NCBI GenBank assembly: GCA_037130015.1
Contig: JBAXTU010000016.1
Location: 1-18,199, forward strand
Origin: JBAXTU01 sp037130015
Lineage (GTDB): Bacteria > Patescibacteriota > Patescibacteriia > 2-01-FULL-39-33
DNA length: 18,199 bases
Direction: 5' to 3'
This document shows positions 1 through 8,677 of this stretch, in pieces. Below the pieces are notes generated by a model. It searched no databases and had not been told where the DNA came from. It saw nothing but the letters and a program-made list of their open reading frames with translations. Positions within the stretch are counted from its first letter, which is position 1. Every line of letters begins with the position of its first letter. Position numbers and translations under genes: made by a program.

Positions 1-2026
1 CCGTACCTAGATTCTGTTTTTCACAAGTCGCATTAGACGGCACAGAACCATCACAATCTTCACCAGCGTCTATTGCTTTATTACCACACAAAACAGGAGT
101 AATTATATTACTAGTTTGAGCAGTAAATATCCAAGCAAAAAATGACTGAGTGGCTTGGCTTCCAGCCACAGATAAATCTTCTGGAGTGACTGTTGTCGGA
201 GGTGGCGTAATATTGCCAGGATTTTGGCAAGTACAATCACGACTCTTATCACAAATAAGCGGAGTCACACAAATGGAATTATCTTGATTACTACAAGAAT
301 GCGGACCAGCACCACAAGGTTGTCCCAAATGACCTTCACTAGCCAAAAAATTAAAATAATTACTATATTCAAAACTATTTTTAACACGAATACTTAACCA
401 ACCATTCATGTTTTCAGGCACCTGATCAATAACACTTTTCTCAGTCCAGGTAGAAATATATTGACTAGTAAAAGCCGAAGCTCCAGCACCCCAATAAACA
501 TTACCGCCACTGGTTGGAAAATTCAAACCAAAAATTGTGGTAGTGGTTGGGTATTGTCCATGATCTGGAGTAGCTCCGCAAATACCCGGACGGACAATAT
601 TATTTATTTCTAAATTCGGTTGAAAAATATTAGTACTGGTCGGAAAAACACTGCACAAACCGTTTGACGCGCAAACCTTAACCTCATAACTGTTATTAAC
701 AGTTAAAGAATTATCATTAGGAATTCTGGCAATAATTTGCGCATCATTCCATGTACTTTTACAATTATCAGCTGATAAATCAAGATTGGCTTCTGCTGTG
801 CCTATTTGCACTTTGCCAGTACTTGCAGGTAAAGAAGGATCGTTAGCGCCAAAATTACTACCCCAAATGGTTATTAAATTTTCTTTGGCGCCATTGGCCA
901 CATCATCTTTCCAAGTAGTAGAATTATTAAAATCAGTATTACCACTAGGATCAGTTGCTGGAGAAATATAATCAATTTTTGGTGGATAAGCGCAAGTGTG
1001 AGTGGTCAAATCGCAAACACCATTGGCACAATCAGCATCAATATCACAACTGCCACCGGGACAAGCTCCGCAATCAGTATCACCACAATCCTTACCAGTT
1101 TCAGTGGAGTCTTGGACGCAATTAAAACAATGCAAAGGACGAGCAATAGTTTTGATAAAATTTGATTCTATTGGTGATCCAAGCCCTGAAAGAGTGGCTT
1201 TGACTTGCAAAGTGGTGGTAGTTTTGATGGCCAGTGGCGAAGTATTCCAAGAATAAAAAGCATCATCAAGTTCTTCCACAGTAGTGGAAACATTTTTAAA
1301 ATGGCCCATCAATACAGAAGACCACAAATCCATTTTAATAATAGTACCGCCTTTATTTTTGGCAAAGCCAGTCACTTGCAAACTAGGACTGATTGGAACA
1401 CTAATCGTTCTTTTATCATTCCAATTAACATATTCCACCCATTTGGATCCACCGCAAGTCGTCACAGAATCATCATGAAAACCGTTGATATAAGTGGCTT
1501 TGTCATTAAAAGGATCGCTACAATTACTAATCCAACCACCCCAATATCCCTGACCAGTAGCATCGCCAATGCAAGTTCTTGTCAAACAAGTTCCTTGATT
1601 TTCAATACTGCCGACAGGATTGCAAGGTGAACCAGCCGGAGAAGTGGCAGTACCACCAAAAGTATTAATAACAAAAGAAACAATTATAAAAGATAATAAA
1701 ATAACAATCAAACCAATCACAGCACCAGTGATGATTTTTTTGGCTTTTTCAATTTTACTGGGATCACCAGAGGCCGTCATCCAAATAAAACCGCCATAAA
1801 TGATAAGACTCACAGCTAAGAGTCCCAAAAATCCTAGGAAAATTCTGATGATATTAGCAATAGCTGTTTTTAGATCAGTGCCAGCCAGACCAACATTAAC
1901 ACCACCAGTACCAAAAGTATCGGTGGCATTGCCAGCCAAAGCAAAATTAAACACAGTCAAAAATCCAGTCACGACCAAAATCGAGATTAGAAAAAGGATT
2001 ATTTTTTTATTGAAGTTAAACTTCAT
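1..2026 (-). CDS. Surface protein A: signal peptide, T4SS-pilin-like membrane module, IPT/TIG-like domains (3' end off window)
   Basis: I translated this frame directly; it is open for 675 codons from ATG 2024-2026 to the window edge, so the C-terminus is missing. Residues 8-31 are a signal peptide (likely cut after FALA). Residues 62-84 and 101-121 are membrane helices flanking GGFIWMTASGDPSKIEKAKK, a pattern typical of the T4SS_pilin-like family common in CPR bacteria. The rest is probably extracellular. A Cys-rich stretch covers about 300-340. Two IPT/TIG-like domains follow at about 347-455 (IWGSNFG) and 471-580 (IFGLNFP). A Cys repeat (AGEDCDG, about 640-665) resembles Myxococcus-type disulfide repeats. 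It is paralogous to the upstream gene at 2103-5450 in its N-terminal 125 residues. No SD is visible; a TATAAT box ends 5 bases before the ATG. The role is inferred as a cell-surface or pilus-associated adhesin. Confidence 0.85.
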   Translation of the reverse strand, partial: MKFNFNKKIILFLISILVVTGFLTVFNFALAGNATDTFGTGGVNVGLAGTDLKTAIANIIRIFLGFLGLLAVSLIIYGGFIWMTASGDPSKIEKAKKIITGAVIGLIVILLSFIIVSFVINTFGGTATSPAGSPCNPVGSIENQGTCLTRTCIGDATGQGYWGGWISNCSDPFNDKATYINGFHDDSVTTCGGSKWVEYVNWNDKRTISVPISPSLQVTGFAKNKGGTIIKMDLWSSVLMGHFKNVSTTVEELDDAFYSWNTSPLAIKTTTTLQVKATLSGLGSPIESNFIKTIARPLHCFNCVQDSTETGKDCGDTDCGACPGGSCDIDADCANGVCDLTTHTCAYPPKIDYISPATDPSGNTDFNNSTTWKDDVANGAKENLITIWGSNFGANDPSLPASTGKVQIGTAEANLDLSADNCKSTWNDAQIIARIPNDNSLTVNNSYEVKVCASNGLCSVFPTSTNIFQPNLEINNIVRPGICGATPDHGQYPTTTTIFGLNFPTSGGNVYWGAGASAFTSQYISTWTEKSVIDQVPENMNGWLSIRVKNSFEYSNYFNFLASEGHLGQPCGAGPHSCSNQDNSICVTPLICDKSRDCTCQNPGNITPPPTTVTPEDLSVAGSQATQSFFAWIFTAQTSNIITPVLCGNKAIDAGEDCDGSVPSNATCEKQNLGT

Positions 2027-2031
2027 GAGGA

Positions 2032-2037
2032 ATTATA
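2032..2037 (-). promoter_or_regulatory. Possible -10 box placing transcription start at the ATG (leaderless candidate)
   Basis: TATAAT lies on the minus strand with five bases before the ATG at 2026. Transcription would start at or next to the start codon, which would fit the absence of an SD. No good -35 box is found at 16-18 bases, so this is weak and could be chance in AT-rich DNA. Confidence 0.3.
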
Positions 2038-2047
2038 TTTTGGCACG

Positions 2048-2076
2048 GCCGTCATCCCCGCAAATGCGGGGATCTA
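2048..2076. repeat. REP-like palindrome, 8-bp stem
   Basis: ATCCCCGC and GCGGGGAT (2054-2061 and 2066-2073) form a perfect 8-bp stem with an AAAT loop, in the only gap between the two surface-protein genes. The wording GTCAT-CCCCGC-n4-GCGGGG-ATC resembles the widespread GTCATTCCCGC...GCGGGAATC REP family. No T-run follows on either strand, so a simple intrinsic terminator is unlikely. Confidence 0.6.
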
Positions 2077-2102
2077 GCCTTAAATAAAGAAGATACTCTA
2101 AA

Positions 2103-5100
2103 TTATTGGCAAACACCCATGCAACAAATCTTACCTTGCCCAGCTCTACGCCATTTATCATTTGATAAAACCGCTATGCCTGGAAAATTATCTGGATCAG
2201 TACTAGAAACAGTGCAAACTTGACCAGTAGAACAGGTTTGTGCGCCAGGAATTTTTGCACAAGCTGGTAAAGAGTTTGGACCATGCGATACTAATCCGTT
2301 ATTAACTCCACTAGGGTTAGCATCTGGAGCACAAACACCAAAACAACAATTTGCAGTCCCTGTTATTATCTGATAATCTTTAGTAATTACCAAGCTTCCA
2401 CCCAGCCATGTGAGTGGCTTCAGTGGCATGGCTGAATTAAAATAAGAAGCTACGCACCAACTTATTGGATCACAAACAGATGTACCAACAACTTCATTAC
2501 AATTCAAATATCCATAAGAAGCTGGATTTGGTAATTTTACAGTTGAACTGCCATTACTGGCATCATTAACACAACCCGAGGTTTCTTTGCCGTCTTCATT
2601 TAGATAATCACAGGTGACTGTACTAGAAGCATTCTGTGGACCACCAGCAGGCAAAAAGCAATTTTGGGTATTTGACTGCACACCATATCCCACCAAAGGT
2701 TCATATTTTATAAAACTATCAAAAGGATTATGAGCAATAAGCGCTCTGGTATTATAAGCAACACCATTACCGTTTTTATCCAAATTCTGGCTCTCTATCC
2801 AATAACCAATCGTATTAGCATTTGGAGTAATTGTATCCAAAATCAAATAACGTTTGGCGCGATCTTTCGGAACATCGTCATAATTCCAACCTGGTTTTAA
2901 GGTGGACTGACGCATCAAACGATCAAAAGTTATTTCCACTTTTCTACCCATATTATCAGCCACAGCTTCATCACCACCAGGAGAAACTGTCTCAATAAGC
3001 GGGGCTTGAGAATCTATTTTATAAGACAAATAAAAACTCCATTGCATATCATCACCATAAGTACCTGGGGTATTAACAACTGGAGTTGAAGATCCATAAT
3101 TATCTATCACAATAGTATCTTTACCATCTACAACTTTTATGTGCGTTTGCATACCAAAATTAACAACATAGGGTGTGGTTGTGCCAGACTGCCCAGAAGC
3201 TGTTCCTGATTTACCTTCGGCAATACCGATAGTATTTCCACCTCCAGTATAAGTATTGAAACTGCCATTAAAAGAATTATTGGTCATATCTATAATACCG
3301 TCTGCAGGAGAAAATGCGGCAGGATAATATATTCTTTTTGTTCCTGATAGTAGCAAACAACGATGAGTGCTATCGCTAGGAAAAGTTCCACCCCAAGATG
3401 TACACCTGGCATCGTTATTATCAATCAAACTAGCCGCAGAGATGGATACACGATAAGGAGTTGAAGAAACTGATTTATCCCAACAATAAACTTTTTCACC
3501 GCAAGAATTCATACCACATTGATGAGCCAAATCCTGAGGTGGAAAGATTTCTAGGGTGCGATATTGATTGGCACTTTTAATGGTGGTGCTGGCAACAGCG
3601 ACCCAAATATTATTCAAAACACCACCAGTAGAGGACATATACTCCACTTTAACATAATTCAAATAAGCGGGATTAATAGCTTTATTAAAAACAATTTGAA
3701 AACCAGCATTACGATAAGGATCGGTTTGTCCGACCACGGTTCTATTATTAGTATCATTTTTTCCATTAGCTAAACTAGTATAAACACCATCATTATCTTT
3801 CATATATAACGGAACACTCGCTCCGGCTGTCGCAGATGTTAAACTCAATAAATTTCCACTACCATTAGCAGTAACAATTGAACTGGCTTTGGCATTAATG
3901 GCAGTAGCTAATTTGCTGGCGATTTCTCCATCAGAATTAACTTTAACTACATTATAAATATCTTTTTCTTGAGTGGAAGCATTCCTTACAACTTCAATAG
4001 TATTTCTAGTATCAGATGAAGTGGCTATTACAAAACCAACTTTATTAACTCCATCAGCACTTTTTATCTGAAATAAAGTTCCAGTGGCTGCACCATAGAC
4101 AGAAAATTTCCATTTAGTGCCACGCAAAGATGCCCAAGTACCATCAGTTGGAGAAATAATTATACCCTTTCCAGTATCCAAATAACCATTTGTTCCCAAA
4201 GCACTAGACGCAACAGTTTTACTTAAAACGCCAGTGAACACAGCATCACCACTACTACTAACCTCTAAATTTAAGTCTCCATTACTTGCAAAACTATAAG
4301 CGTTGACTACAGCTTTTAAATGCACTGCTGTTGGAGCGCTACCAGTAGTTGTGCTCATAAAAAAACTTAAAGGCGTTCCCGGAATATACACTCTACCGTC
4401 AACCAAATTCGGATGGCCCACAACAAAACCAGCAGTATTAAATGTGGTGGAGCTTTTAGTTGCTAAAGATGCAGCCGTATAAGTATCGGCACCAGCCGCA
4501 TTGGTTGAATCTATCTTACCATCAGGTGTAGGGAATAAACTCTGCACCATAGGCGGATTCAAATCTAATTTTCCATTGGTGGTAAAATCCCAACGATAAT
4601 AATCTGTTTTCCAACCTTCAAAAATTGATAAATTATCTCTGGTTCTTAATATACCATTCTTTAAACGCACTTGAAAAACAACATTAGTATTATCTGCATT
4701 ACCCAGAGTCTTTTTAGGAGTAAATACAAAGGTATGGCCATCTGTTGATGTGACTGCACTGCCAACATAAGTGGAAGTAGTGAAACTACCATTAATCGCA
4801 CAACCATCAGGCTGAGTTTTATCATATTGACAAATTTCCACAGTATCTTTCATAGCACAAGTAGTACCACTCATAGTGCAAATACTTGAAGCAAGAATAG
4901 ATTCTTTGAAAGTGACAATAATACCAGTATTAATAAATACATCAGTCTGGCCAGGGGCAGGATATACACTTTCAATGGGGCCAGCTCCAATAGAGCCACG
5001 ACCAAGATCCAAGTCAGGAATAGTGGGATTATTACCAGGTTGGCCTCCAGGAGTACCAGTGCCACCAAAGGCATTAATAACAAAAGAAACAATTATGAAG

Positions 5101-5450
5101 GACATCAAAATAATAATAAGTCCAATAACAGCATTGGTCAGAATTTTTTTGGCTTTTTCAACTTTGCCAGCATCGCCAGCTGCTGTCATCCAAATATAAC
5201 CGCCGTAAAGAATAAGGATTGTTGCTATTAGCCCCAAGAATCCTAGGAAGATTCTGATAATATTGGCGATAGCTACGCGTAAATCAGTTTTAGCCAAACC
5301 GACATTAACATCATTGACGCCAAAATTGCCATTTGAGGCCAAAACTGAAGGCGCGAAAAAGACAAAACAAAAGACCGCCAAAAGCGCGACCAGAACGACT
5401 ATTTTGGCGCGAGGCGGCTTTTGCATGGGTAGAAGCCGTTTTATAAACAT
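2103..5450 (-). CDS. Surface protein B: signal peptide, T4SS-pilin-like membrane module, Ig-like domains
   Basis: This 1115-residue protein has a signal peptide at 16-38 (VLA then SN) and membrane helices at about 66-88 and 104-127. These flank LYGGYIWMTAAGDAGKVEKA, the T4SS-pilin-like module shared with the downstream paralogue. A Big_5/SbsA-like Ig domain starts near residue 158 (YPAPGQTDV, then VTFKES). A second Ig-like block starts near 812 (VEITFDRLMRQSTL). The C-terminal 200 residues are rich in cysteine (CCFGVC, ICCMGVC), suggesting disulfides outside the cell. An inner ATG at residue 9 is an alternative start; neither has an SD. The 76-base gap to the next gene and the shared architecture suggest tandem duplication followed by divergence. 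A surface adhesin or pilus-linked role is inferred; no catalytic motif is seen. Confidence 0.88.
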   Translation of the reverse strand: MFIKRLLPMQKPPRAKIVVLVALLAVFCFVFFAPSVLASNGNFGVNDVNVGLAKTDLRVAIANIIRIFLGFLGLIATILILYGGYIWMTAAGDAGKVEKAKKILTNAVIGLIIILMSFIIVSFVINAFGGTGTPGGQPGNNPTIPDLDLGRGSIGAGPIESVYPAPGQTDVFINTGIIVTFKESILASSICTMSGTTCAMKDTVEICQYDKTQPDGCAINGSFTTSTYVGSAVTSTDGHTFVFTPKKTLGNADNTNVVFQVRLKNGILRTRDNLSIFEGWKTDYYRWDFTTNGKLDLNPPMVQSLFPTPDGKIDSTNAAGADTYTAASLATKSSTTFNTAGFVVGHPNLVDGRVYIPGTPLSFFMSTTTGSAPTAVHLKAVVNAYSFASNGDLNLEVSSSGDAVFTGVLSKTVASSALGTNGYLDTGKGIIISPTDGTWASLRGTKWKFSVYGAATGTLFQIKSADGVNKVGFVIATSSDTRNTIEVVRNASTQEKDIYNVVKVNSDGEIASKLATAINAKASSIVTANGSGNLLSLTSATAGASVPLYMKDNDGVYTSLANGKNDTNNRTVVGQTDPYRNAGFQIVFNKAINPAYLNYVKVEYMSSTGGVLNNIWVAVASTTIKSANQYRTLEIFPPQDLAHQCGMNSCGEKVYCWDKSVSSTPYRVSISAASLIDNNDARCTSWGGTFPSDSTHRCLLLSGTKRIYYPAAFSPADGIIDMTNNSFNGSFNTYTGGGNTIGIAEGKSGTASGQSGTTTPYVVNFGMQTHIKVVDGKDTIVIDNYGSSTPVVNTPGTYGDDMQWSFYLSYKIDSQAPLIETVSPGGDEAVADNMGRKVEITFDRLMRQSTLKPGWNYDDVPKDRAKRYLILDTITPNANTIGYWIESQNLDKNGNGVAYNTRALIAHNPFDSFIKYEPLVGYGVQSNTQNCFLPAGGPQNASSTVTCDYLNEDGKETSGCVNDASNGSSTVKLPNPASYGYLNCNEVVGTSVCDPISWCVASYFNSAMPLKPLTWLGGSLVITKDYQIITGTANCCFGVCAPDANPSGVNNGLVSHGPNSLPACAKIPGAQTCSTGQVCTVSSTDPDNFPGIAVLSNDKWRRAGQGKICCMGVCQ

Positions 5451-5471
5451 AATTTTTTTTTACTTAGTTAT

Positions 5472-5488
5472 TTCCGCCAGTAGGCGAA
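5472..5488. repeat. Short GC palindrome (REP-like)
   Basis: CGCC-AGTA-GGCG is a perfect 4-bp inverted repeat flanked by TTC and AA, in the AT-rich gap between yqeY and surface protein B. It resembles the CCGCCAACTGGCGG core at 6033-6046 and may belong to the same family of intergenic palindromes. Confidence 0.4.
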
Positions 5489-5512
5489 TTATTTATTTTA
5501 ATAATATATTTT

Positions 5513-5968
5513 TTATATACTCAGCTGTTGTTTGACGGTTGCAGATACCGCCTGTCCATCAGCTTGACCATCGGCCTTGGCCATGACCGCCGACATGACT
5601 CTTCCAAAATCCTTTTGAGTCACCGGGCCGATTTCTGATATTGTACTTTTTACTAATTCTATTAATTTTTCATCGCTCATCTGAGCCGGCAAATATTTTT
5701 CAATCAGGATAATTTCATCTTTTTCATGTTTTGCCAGTTCTGGACGACCACCTTGTTCATACATAGTAATTGAATCTTGACGCTTTTTAATTTCTGATTT
5801 GAGCAAGGCAATTACTTCCACATCCGGCAAAATTTCTTCCTTACCCATCTTTTTTTCAATTTTTTTGTTGGTTAAGGTGGCTTTCAACAAACGCAAAAGA
5901 GCCACTGATTCCTGTTCGTGGTTTTTAAAAGCTTTTTGAAAATCTTGTTCTATTTGAGTGTACAGCAT
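5513..5968 (-). CDS. yqeY: GatB/YqeY domain protein
   Basis: The 151-residue length matches stand-alone YqeY proteins. Conserved features are the helical start with LLRLLKATLTNKKIEK, the central EIKKRQDSITMYEQGGRPELAKHEKDEI, then IEKYLPAQMS and the C-terminal DFGRVMSAVMAKADGQADG. The domain is related to the tRNA-binding tail of the GatB amidotransferase subunit, but the cellular role of free YqeY is not settled. It lies directly downstream of rpsU, an arrangement also known from Bacillus, which supports the call. Two tandem DGQA units near the end replace the usual single DGK. No SD is obvious upstream of the ATG. Confidence 0.93.
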   Translation of the reverse strand: MLYTQIEQDFQKAFKNHEQESVALLRLLKATLTNKKIEKKMGKEEILPDVEVIALLKSEIKKRQDSITMYEQGGRPELAKHEKDEIILIEKYLPAQMSDEKLIELVKSTISEIGPVTQKDFGRVMSAVMAKADGQADGQAVSATVKQQLSI

Positions 5969-6018
5969 GGAGTACTAGAGAGTTTTCAGAAATTAAATAA
6001 TTAGTTAAACCAATTTGC

Positions 6019-6056
6019 TTGCCCCGCCCCATCCGCCAACTGGCGGATTGTGGGCA
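6019..6056. repeat. Nested REP-like palindrome between rpsU and yqeY
   Basis: The core CCGCCA-AC-TGGCGG (6033-6046) is a perfect 6-bp stem. It is enclosed by TGCCC (6020-6024) and GGGCA (6052-6056), giving a larger imperfect hairpin. No T-run follows, so it is better read as an intergenic repeat or mRNA-processing hairpin than as a terminator. Confidence 0.55.
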
Positions 6057-6072
6057 GAACAAGAAATATAGA

Positions 6073-6303
6073 TTATTGGTTTGATTCATCATCCAACTTA
6101 CCAATTTTTTTCAAATAATCGCGTTTGGTTTGGATTTCTTGACGTCTGGAAGCGGCAGCTCTGACAGCAGTTTTATTTTTCTTTTTTTCAAAATAACGAA
6201 TCTTTCTGGTTTGGATTAGTCGTCCGCTTTGTTGCACTTTCTTGCTGAATCGGCGTACCAATGCTTCAAAAGTTTCGCTTTTTTTTCTTTTTACTTCAGC
6301 CAT
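6073..6303 (-). CDS. rpsU: 30S ribosomal protein bS21
   Basis: This 76-residue basic protein shows the bS21 pattern: ETFEALVRRFSKKVQQSG, then LIQTRKIRYFEKK and a Lys/Arg-rich helical tail. In well-studied bacteria bS21 sits on the 30S platform near the anti-SD and aids initiation. The ATG has a strong SD (GAGGTG, minus strand, 6311-6316), unlike most neighbours, so initiation is clear. It lies 50 bases downstream of hisS and upstream of yqeY, in one direction, and is probably co-transcribed. Confidence 0.95.
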   Translation of the reverse strand: MAEVKRKKSETFEALVRRFSKKVQQSGRLIQTRKIRYFEKKKNKTAVRAAASRRQEIQTKRDYLKKIGKLDDESNQ

Positions 6304-6353
6304 TTAAATTCACCTCATTTTCTAAAAAATTTTATTTTAATTAAATATCTTTT

Positions 6354-7868
6354 CTAAAACTCATCTCCGCCCAAGTGATCAAAATCTTCTGCCAGATCCG
6401 GCAAATCATCAATTATTCTGGCCTCATCATCACTCTCACCGGCCGCAAAATCCAATTCACTTTGTTTGCGATTTTTCTTGCCAGCCTTGATATTAGCATC
6501 GGTATCAGCTTCTATTATAATGGGTGCTGGCAATTCTGAATATTTTTCCAATCTTTTTTTCATTTCCGATTCAACCTTATTATAGTCAATCACCTCTTGC
6601 ACGCCACCTTCCATTTCGCGCACCATGATAGTGCCATCTCCGATTTCTTTTTGACCCAAAATCAAAGTGAATTTAACTTTGGCCTTGTTGGCTGATTCTA
6701 ATTGCGCTTTTAAGCTATCTTTGTAAAAGGCTTGAGCCACGGAAAATCCAGCGCGACGCATTTTTTCATAAAGCACAAAACATTTTTTCTTGGCCACTTC
6801 GCCCAGCTGTGCCAAAAATATTTCTGGCTGATAAATTTCCGGCACATTGATTTCTTTTTCACGCATTTTAGAAACAATCCTGTCCATACCCATGGCCAAA
6901 CCGCAAGCCGGGGTGTTTTCGCGTCCGCCCATAATCTTGACCAAGTCGTCATAGCGTCCGCCACCTCCTAGTGCAACTTTACCTTCAGCATCATCAGCTG
7001 ACCAATATTCAAAAATTGTTCTGGAATAATAATCCAATCCGCGCACCACATACGGATTGACCGCGTATGGCACATCCAATTCGTCCAGATATTCAACCAC
7101 TTTCATGAAATGTTTTTTGCAATCCTCATCAAGATAATCCAAGATCTGAGGAGCATCTTCTCGCAAACTGGCGCAACCTTCTTCTTTGCAATCTAGTACA
7201 CGCAAAGGATTTCGCGCTAATCTTGATTTGCAACCTTCGCACAATAATTTGCCTTTACTCTTAAAATATTTGATAAGTTCTTTTTTATATTCTTCACGGC
7301 AAGTATGACAACCCAAACTATTAATCTGAATGGTAGCTTCCACTCCAAGTTCATTAAGACAATTCCAACCCATTAGAATTAATTGAGCGTCCAAGGCCGG
7401 ACTGGCCTCACCAATAGCTTCAAAACCAAATTGATATAATTGACGATATCTACCGGCTTGGGGTTTTTCGTGGCGAAACATTGGTCCGACATAAAAAAGC
7501 TTGACTGGCTGAGGTTGATTGAGGAGTCCATGCTGGATATAAGCGCGAACGGCCGAAGCTGTGGCTTCTGGTCTGAGCGCTAAATTATCACCGCCTTGAT
7601 CCACAAAAGAAAACATTTCTTTTTCAACAATATCGGTTTGCTTGCCAACTCCGCGCACAAAAACGTCTGTTTGTTCTAAAATTGGAGTGTCTAAACGGCC
7701 ATAACCATAGTCATTGGCCACTTTTTGAGCCGTAGCTCTTACAGCTTCCCAATATTTCTGATCCTGTGGCAAAATATCCCTCATACCTGTGACAGTGGAG
7801 AGCTCTTTGCTTTTTCTGTCCTTTTTTTCGGACTTGCTTTCGGCTTTATTTTTCTTTATTTTTGGCAT
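6354..7868 (-). CDS. hisS: Histidyl-tRNA synthetase
   Basis: This class II aminoacyl-tRNA synthetase charges tRNA-His in the cytoplasm. Motif 1 begins at GMRDILPQ (28-35). Motif 2 is FRHEKPQAGRYRQ (131-143). The histidine-specific motif is RGLDYYSRTIFE (276-287). Motif 3 glycines are GGGGRYDDL (301-309) with ACGLAMGMDRI. The insertion near 187-227 has CHTC and CEGC pairs typical of HisRS. The anticodon-binding domain includes TLILGQKEIGDGTIMVREM (401-419). Length (504) exceeds the usual ~420-430 because of a Lys-rich 24-residue head and a strongly acidic tail of about 64 residues (441-504). The ATG lies 3 bases after the lepB stop, so the two genes are translationally close. Confidence 0.97.
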   Translation of the reverse strand: MPKIKKNKAESKSEKKDRKSKELSTVTGMRDILPQDQKYWEAVRATAQKVANDYGYGRLDTPILEQTDVFVRGVGKQTDIVEKEMFSFVDQGGDNLALRPEATASAVRAYIQHGLLNQPQPVKLFYVGPMFRHEKPQAGRYRQLYQFGFEAIGEASPALDAQLILMGWNCLNELGVEATIQINSLGCHTCREEYKKELIKYFKSKGKLLCEGCKSRLARNPLRVLDCKEEGCASLREDAPQILDYLDEDCKKHFMKVVEYLDELDVPYAVNPYVVRGLDYYSRTIFEYWSADDAEGKVALGGGGRYDDLVKIMGGRENTPACGLAMGMDRIVSKMREKEINVPEIYQPEIFLAQLGEVAKKKCFVLYEKMRRAGFSVAQAFYKDSLKAQLESANKAKVKFTLILGQKEIGDGTIMVREMEGGVQEVIDYNKVESEMKKRLEKYSELPAPIIIEADTDANIKAGKKNRKQSELDFAAGESDDEARIIDDLPDLAEDFDHLGGDEF

Positions 7869-7871
7869 AAT

Positions 7872-8504
7872 TTATTTATTTGTTGTAGTTCCATACTGAG
7901 GTGCGCTAAAAACAGTGAGACGATCAAATGGCCAACCGCGAATCCAAGTGCGACCAACAATAAAATCCTTTTTAACTGGTCCAAAAACTCTGGAATCCAA
8001 ACTTTGATTGCGATTATCTCCAAGTAAAAAGTATTCATCAATGGCCAAAGTGACATCACCATAGCCCTTGGCTGGCAATTCAGTCAAAAGCTCTGCTGGC
8101 AAATAGGTTTCTTCTAAAGTAGTAGTGCCATTTTTATTAACAATTGTAATTTGGCCATCACCAATCATAACCCTTTCTCCAGGCAAACCAATAACCCGCT
8201 TGATAAAATATTGGCGAGGATCGCGAGGATATTTAAAAACCACGATATCGCCACGATTGGGCTCACCCAAACGATAGCTCAATTCATCAACAATCAAATA
8301 TTCATGATCATAAAAATTTGGCTCCATTGACGCGCCCTTGACATAAAAAGGCTGGATTAAAAAATATCTGACAGGAATGATAATTGCTGATGAAATAATG
8401 GCAACTTTAGCCAATTCCCAAACAAACAAAGAAACAGCTCGCAAACGTGATGGTTTGCTGTAGCCGTAATCATTGAGGTTTAACGATTGTTTTGAGTTAT
8501 CCAC
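7872..8504 (-). CDS. lepB: Signal peptidase I
   Basis: This 210-residue membrane serine protease removes signal peptides from exported proteins, such as the two large surface proteins downstream. A membrane helix spans about 29-50. The nucleophile is Ser59 in GASMEP and the general base is Lys102 in YFIKRVIGLPGE. The box LGDNRNQSLDSRVFG (161-175) completes the type I SPase signature, with RGDIVVFKYP at 84-93. The N-terminal 28 residues are polar and probably cytoplasmic. It is first in a minus-strand run with hisS 3 bases downstream, and has a strong promoter at 8535-8563. An SD is not clear. Confidence 0.96.
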   Translation of the reverse strand: MDNSKQSLNLNDYGYSKPSRLRAVSLFVWELAKVAIISSAIIIPVRYFLIQPFYVKGASMEPNFYDHEYLIVDELSYRLGEPNRGDIVVFKYPRDPRQYFIKRVIGLPGERVMIGDGQITIVNKNGTTTLEETYLPAELLTELPAKGYGDVTLAIDEYFLLGDNRNQSLDSRVFGPVKKDFIVGRTWIRGWPFDRLTVFSAPQYGTTTNK

Positions 8505-8534
8505 TATTTTTTAATTTAAGTTAAATATAATAAT

Positions 8535-8563
8535 ATTATAACAAGAAATTTATTTTTTTTCAA
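8535..8563 (-). promoter_or_regulatory. Promoter of the lepB-hisS unit
   Basis: On the minus strand TTGAAA (8558-8563) and TATAAT (8535-8540) are exactly 17 bases apart. TG one base before the -10 gives an extended -10 element. Predicted start is about 8528, 24 bases before the lepB ATG. Confidence 0.8.
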
Positions 8564-8592
8564 ATTTATAAAATTTACTATAACACAATGTG

Positions 8593-8621
8593 TTGTCAAA
8601 TTGCAAGAGCAGGTGTATAAT
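8593..8621 (+). promoter_or_regulatory. Promoter of the LCP gene
   Basis: TTGTCA (8593-8598) and TATAAT (8616-8621) are 17 bases apart. Predicted start is near 8628. It is divergent from the lepB promoter, with the two -35 boxes about 30 bases apart. Confidence 0.82.
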
Positions 8622-8628
8622 AAAAGAC

Positions 8629-8654
8629 GTTGTCCACAGGACGAACTTTTTTTT
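8629..8654 (+). promoter_or_regulatory. Hairpin followed by T8 at the 5' end of the LCP mRNA
   Basis: GTTGTCC (8629-8635) pairs with GGAC-g-AAC (8639-8646) around an ACA loop. Eight T residues follow (8647-8654). This looks like an intrinsic terminator or attenuator, but it begins almost at the predicted transcription start, so it may instead be a 5'-protecting hairpin. No plus-strand gene lies upstream for it to terminate. Confidence 0.45.
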
Positions 8655-8677
8655 AAAAAATCATAATTATAAAAATA

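Noticed and set aside
786..2087. Several plus-strand frames opposite surface protein A
   Set aside because: They are shadows of the open minus-strand frame, with low-complexity composition and no initiation signals.
8496..8638. Possible replication origin: TTATCCACT at 8496-8504 and TTGTCCACA at 8630-8638 around AT-rich DNA
   Set aside because: Only two imperfect DnaA-box-like words, one of them inside the lepB start, and no dnaA or dnaN nearby; the AT-rich part is explained by divergent promoters.
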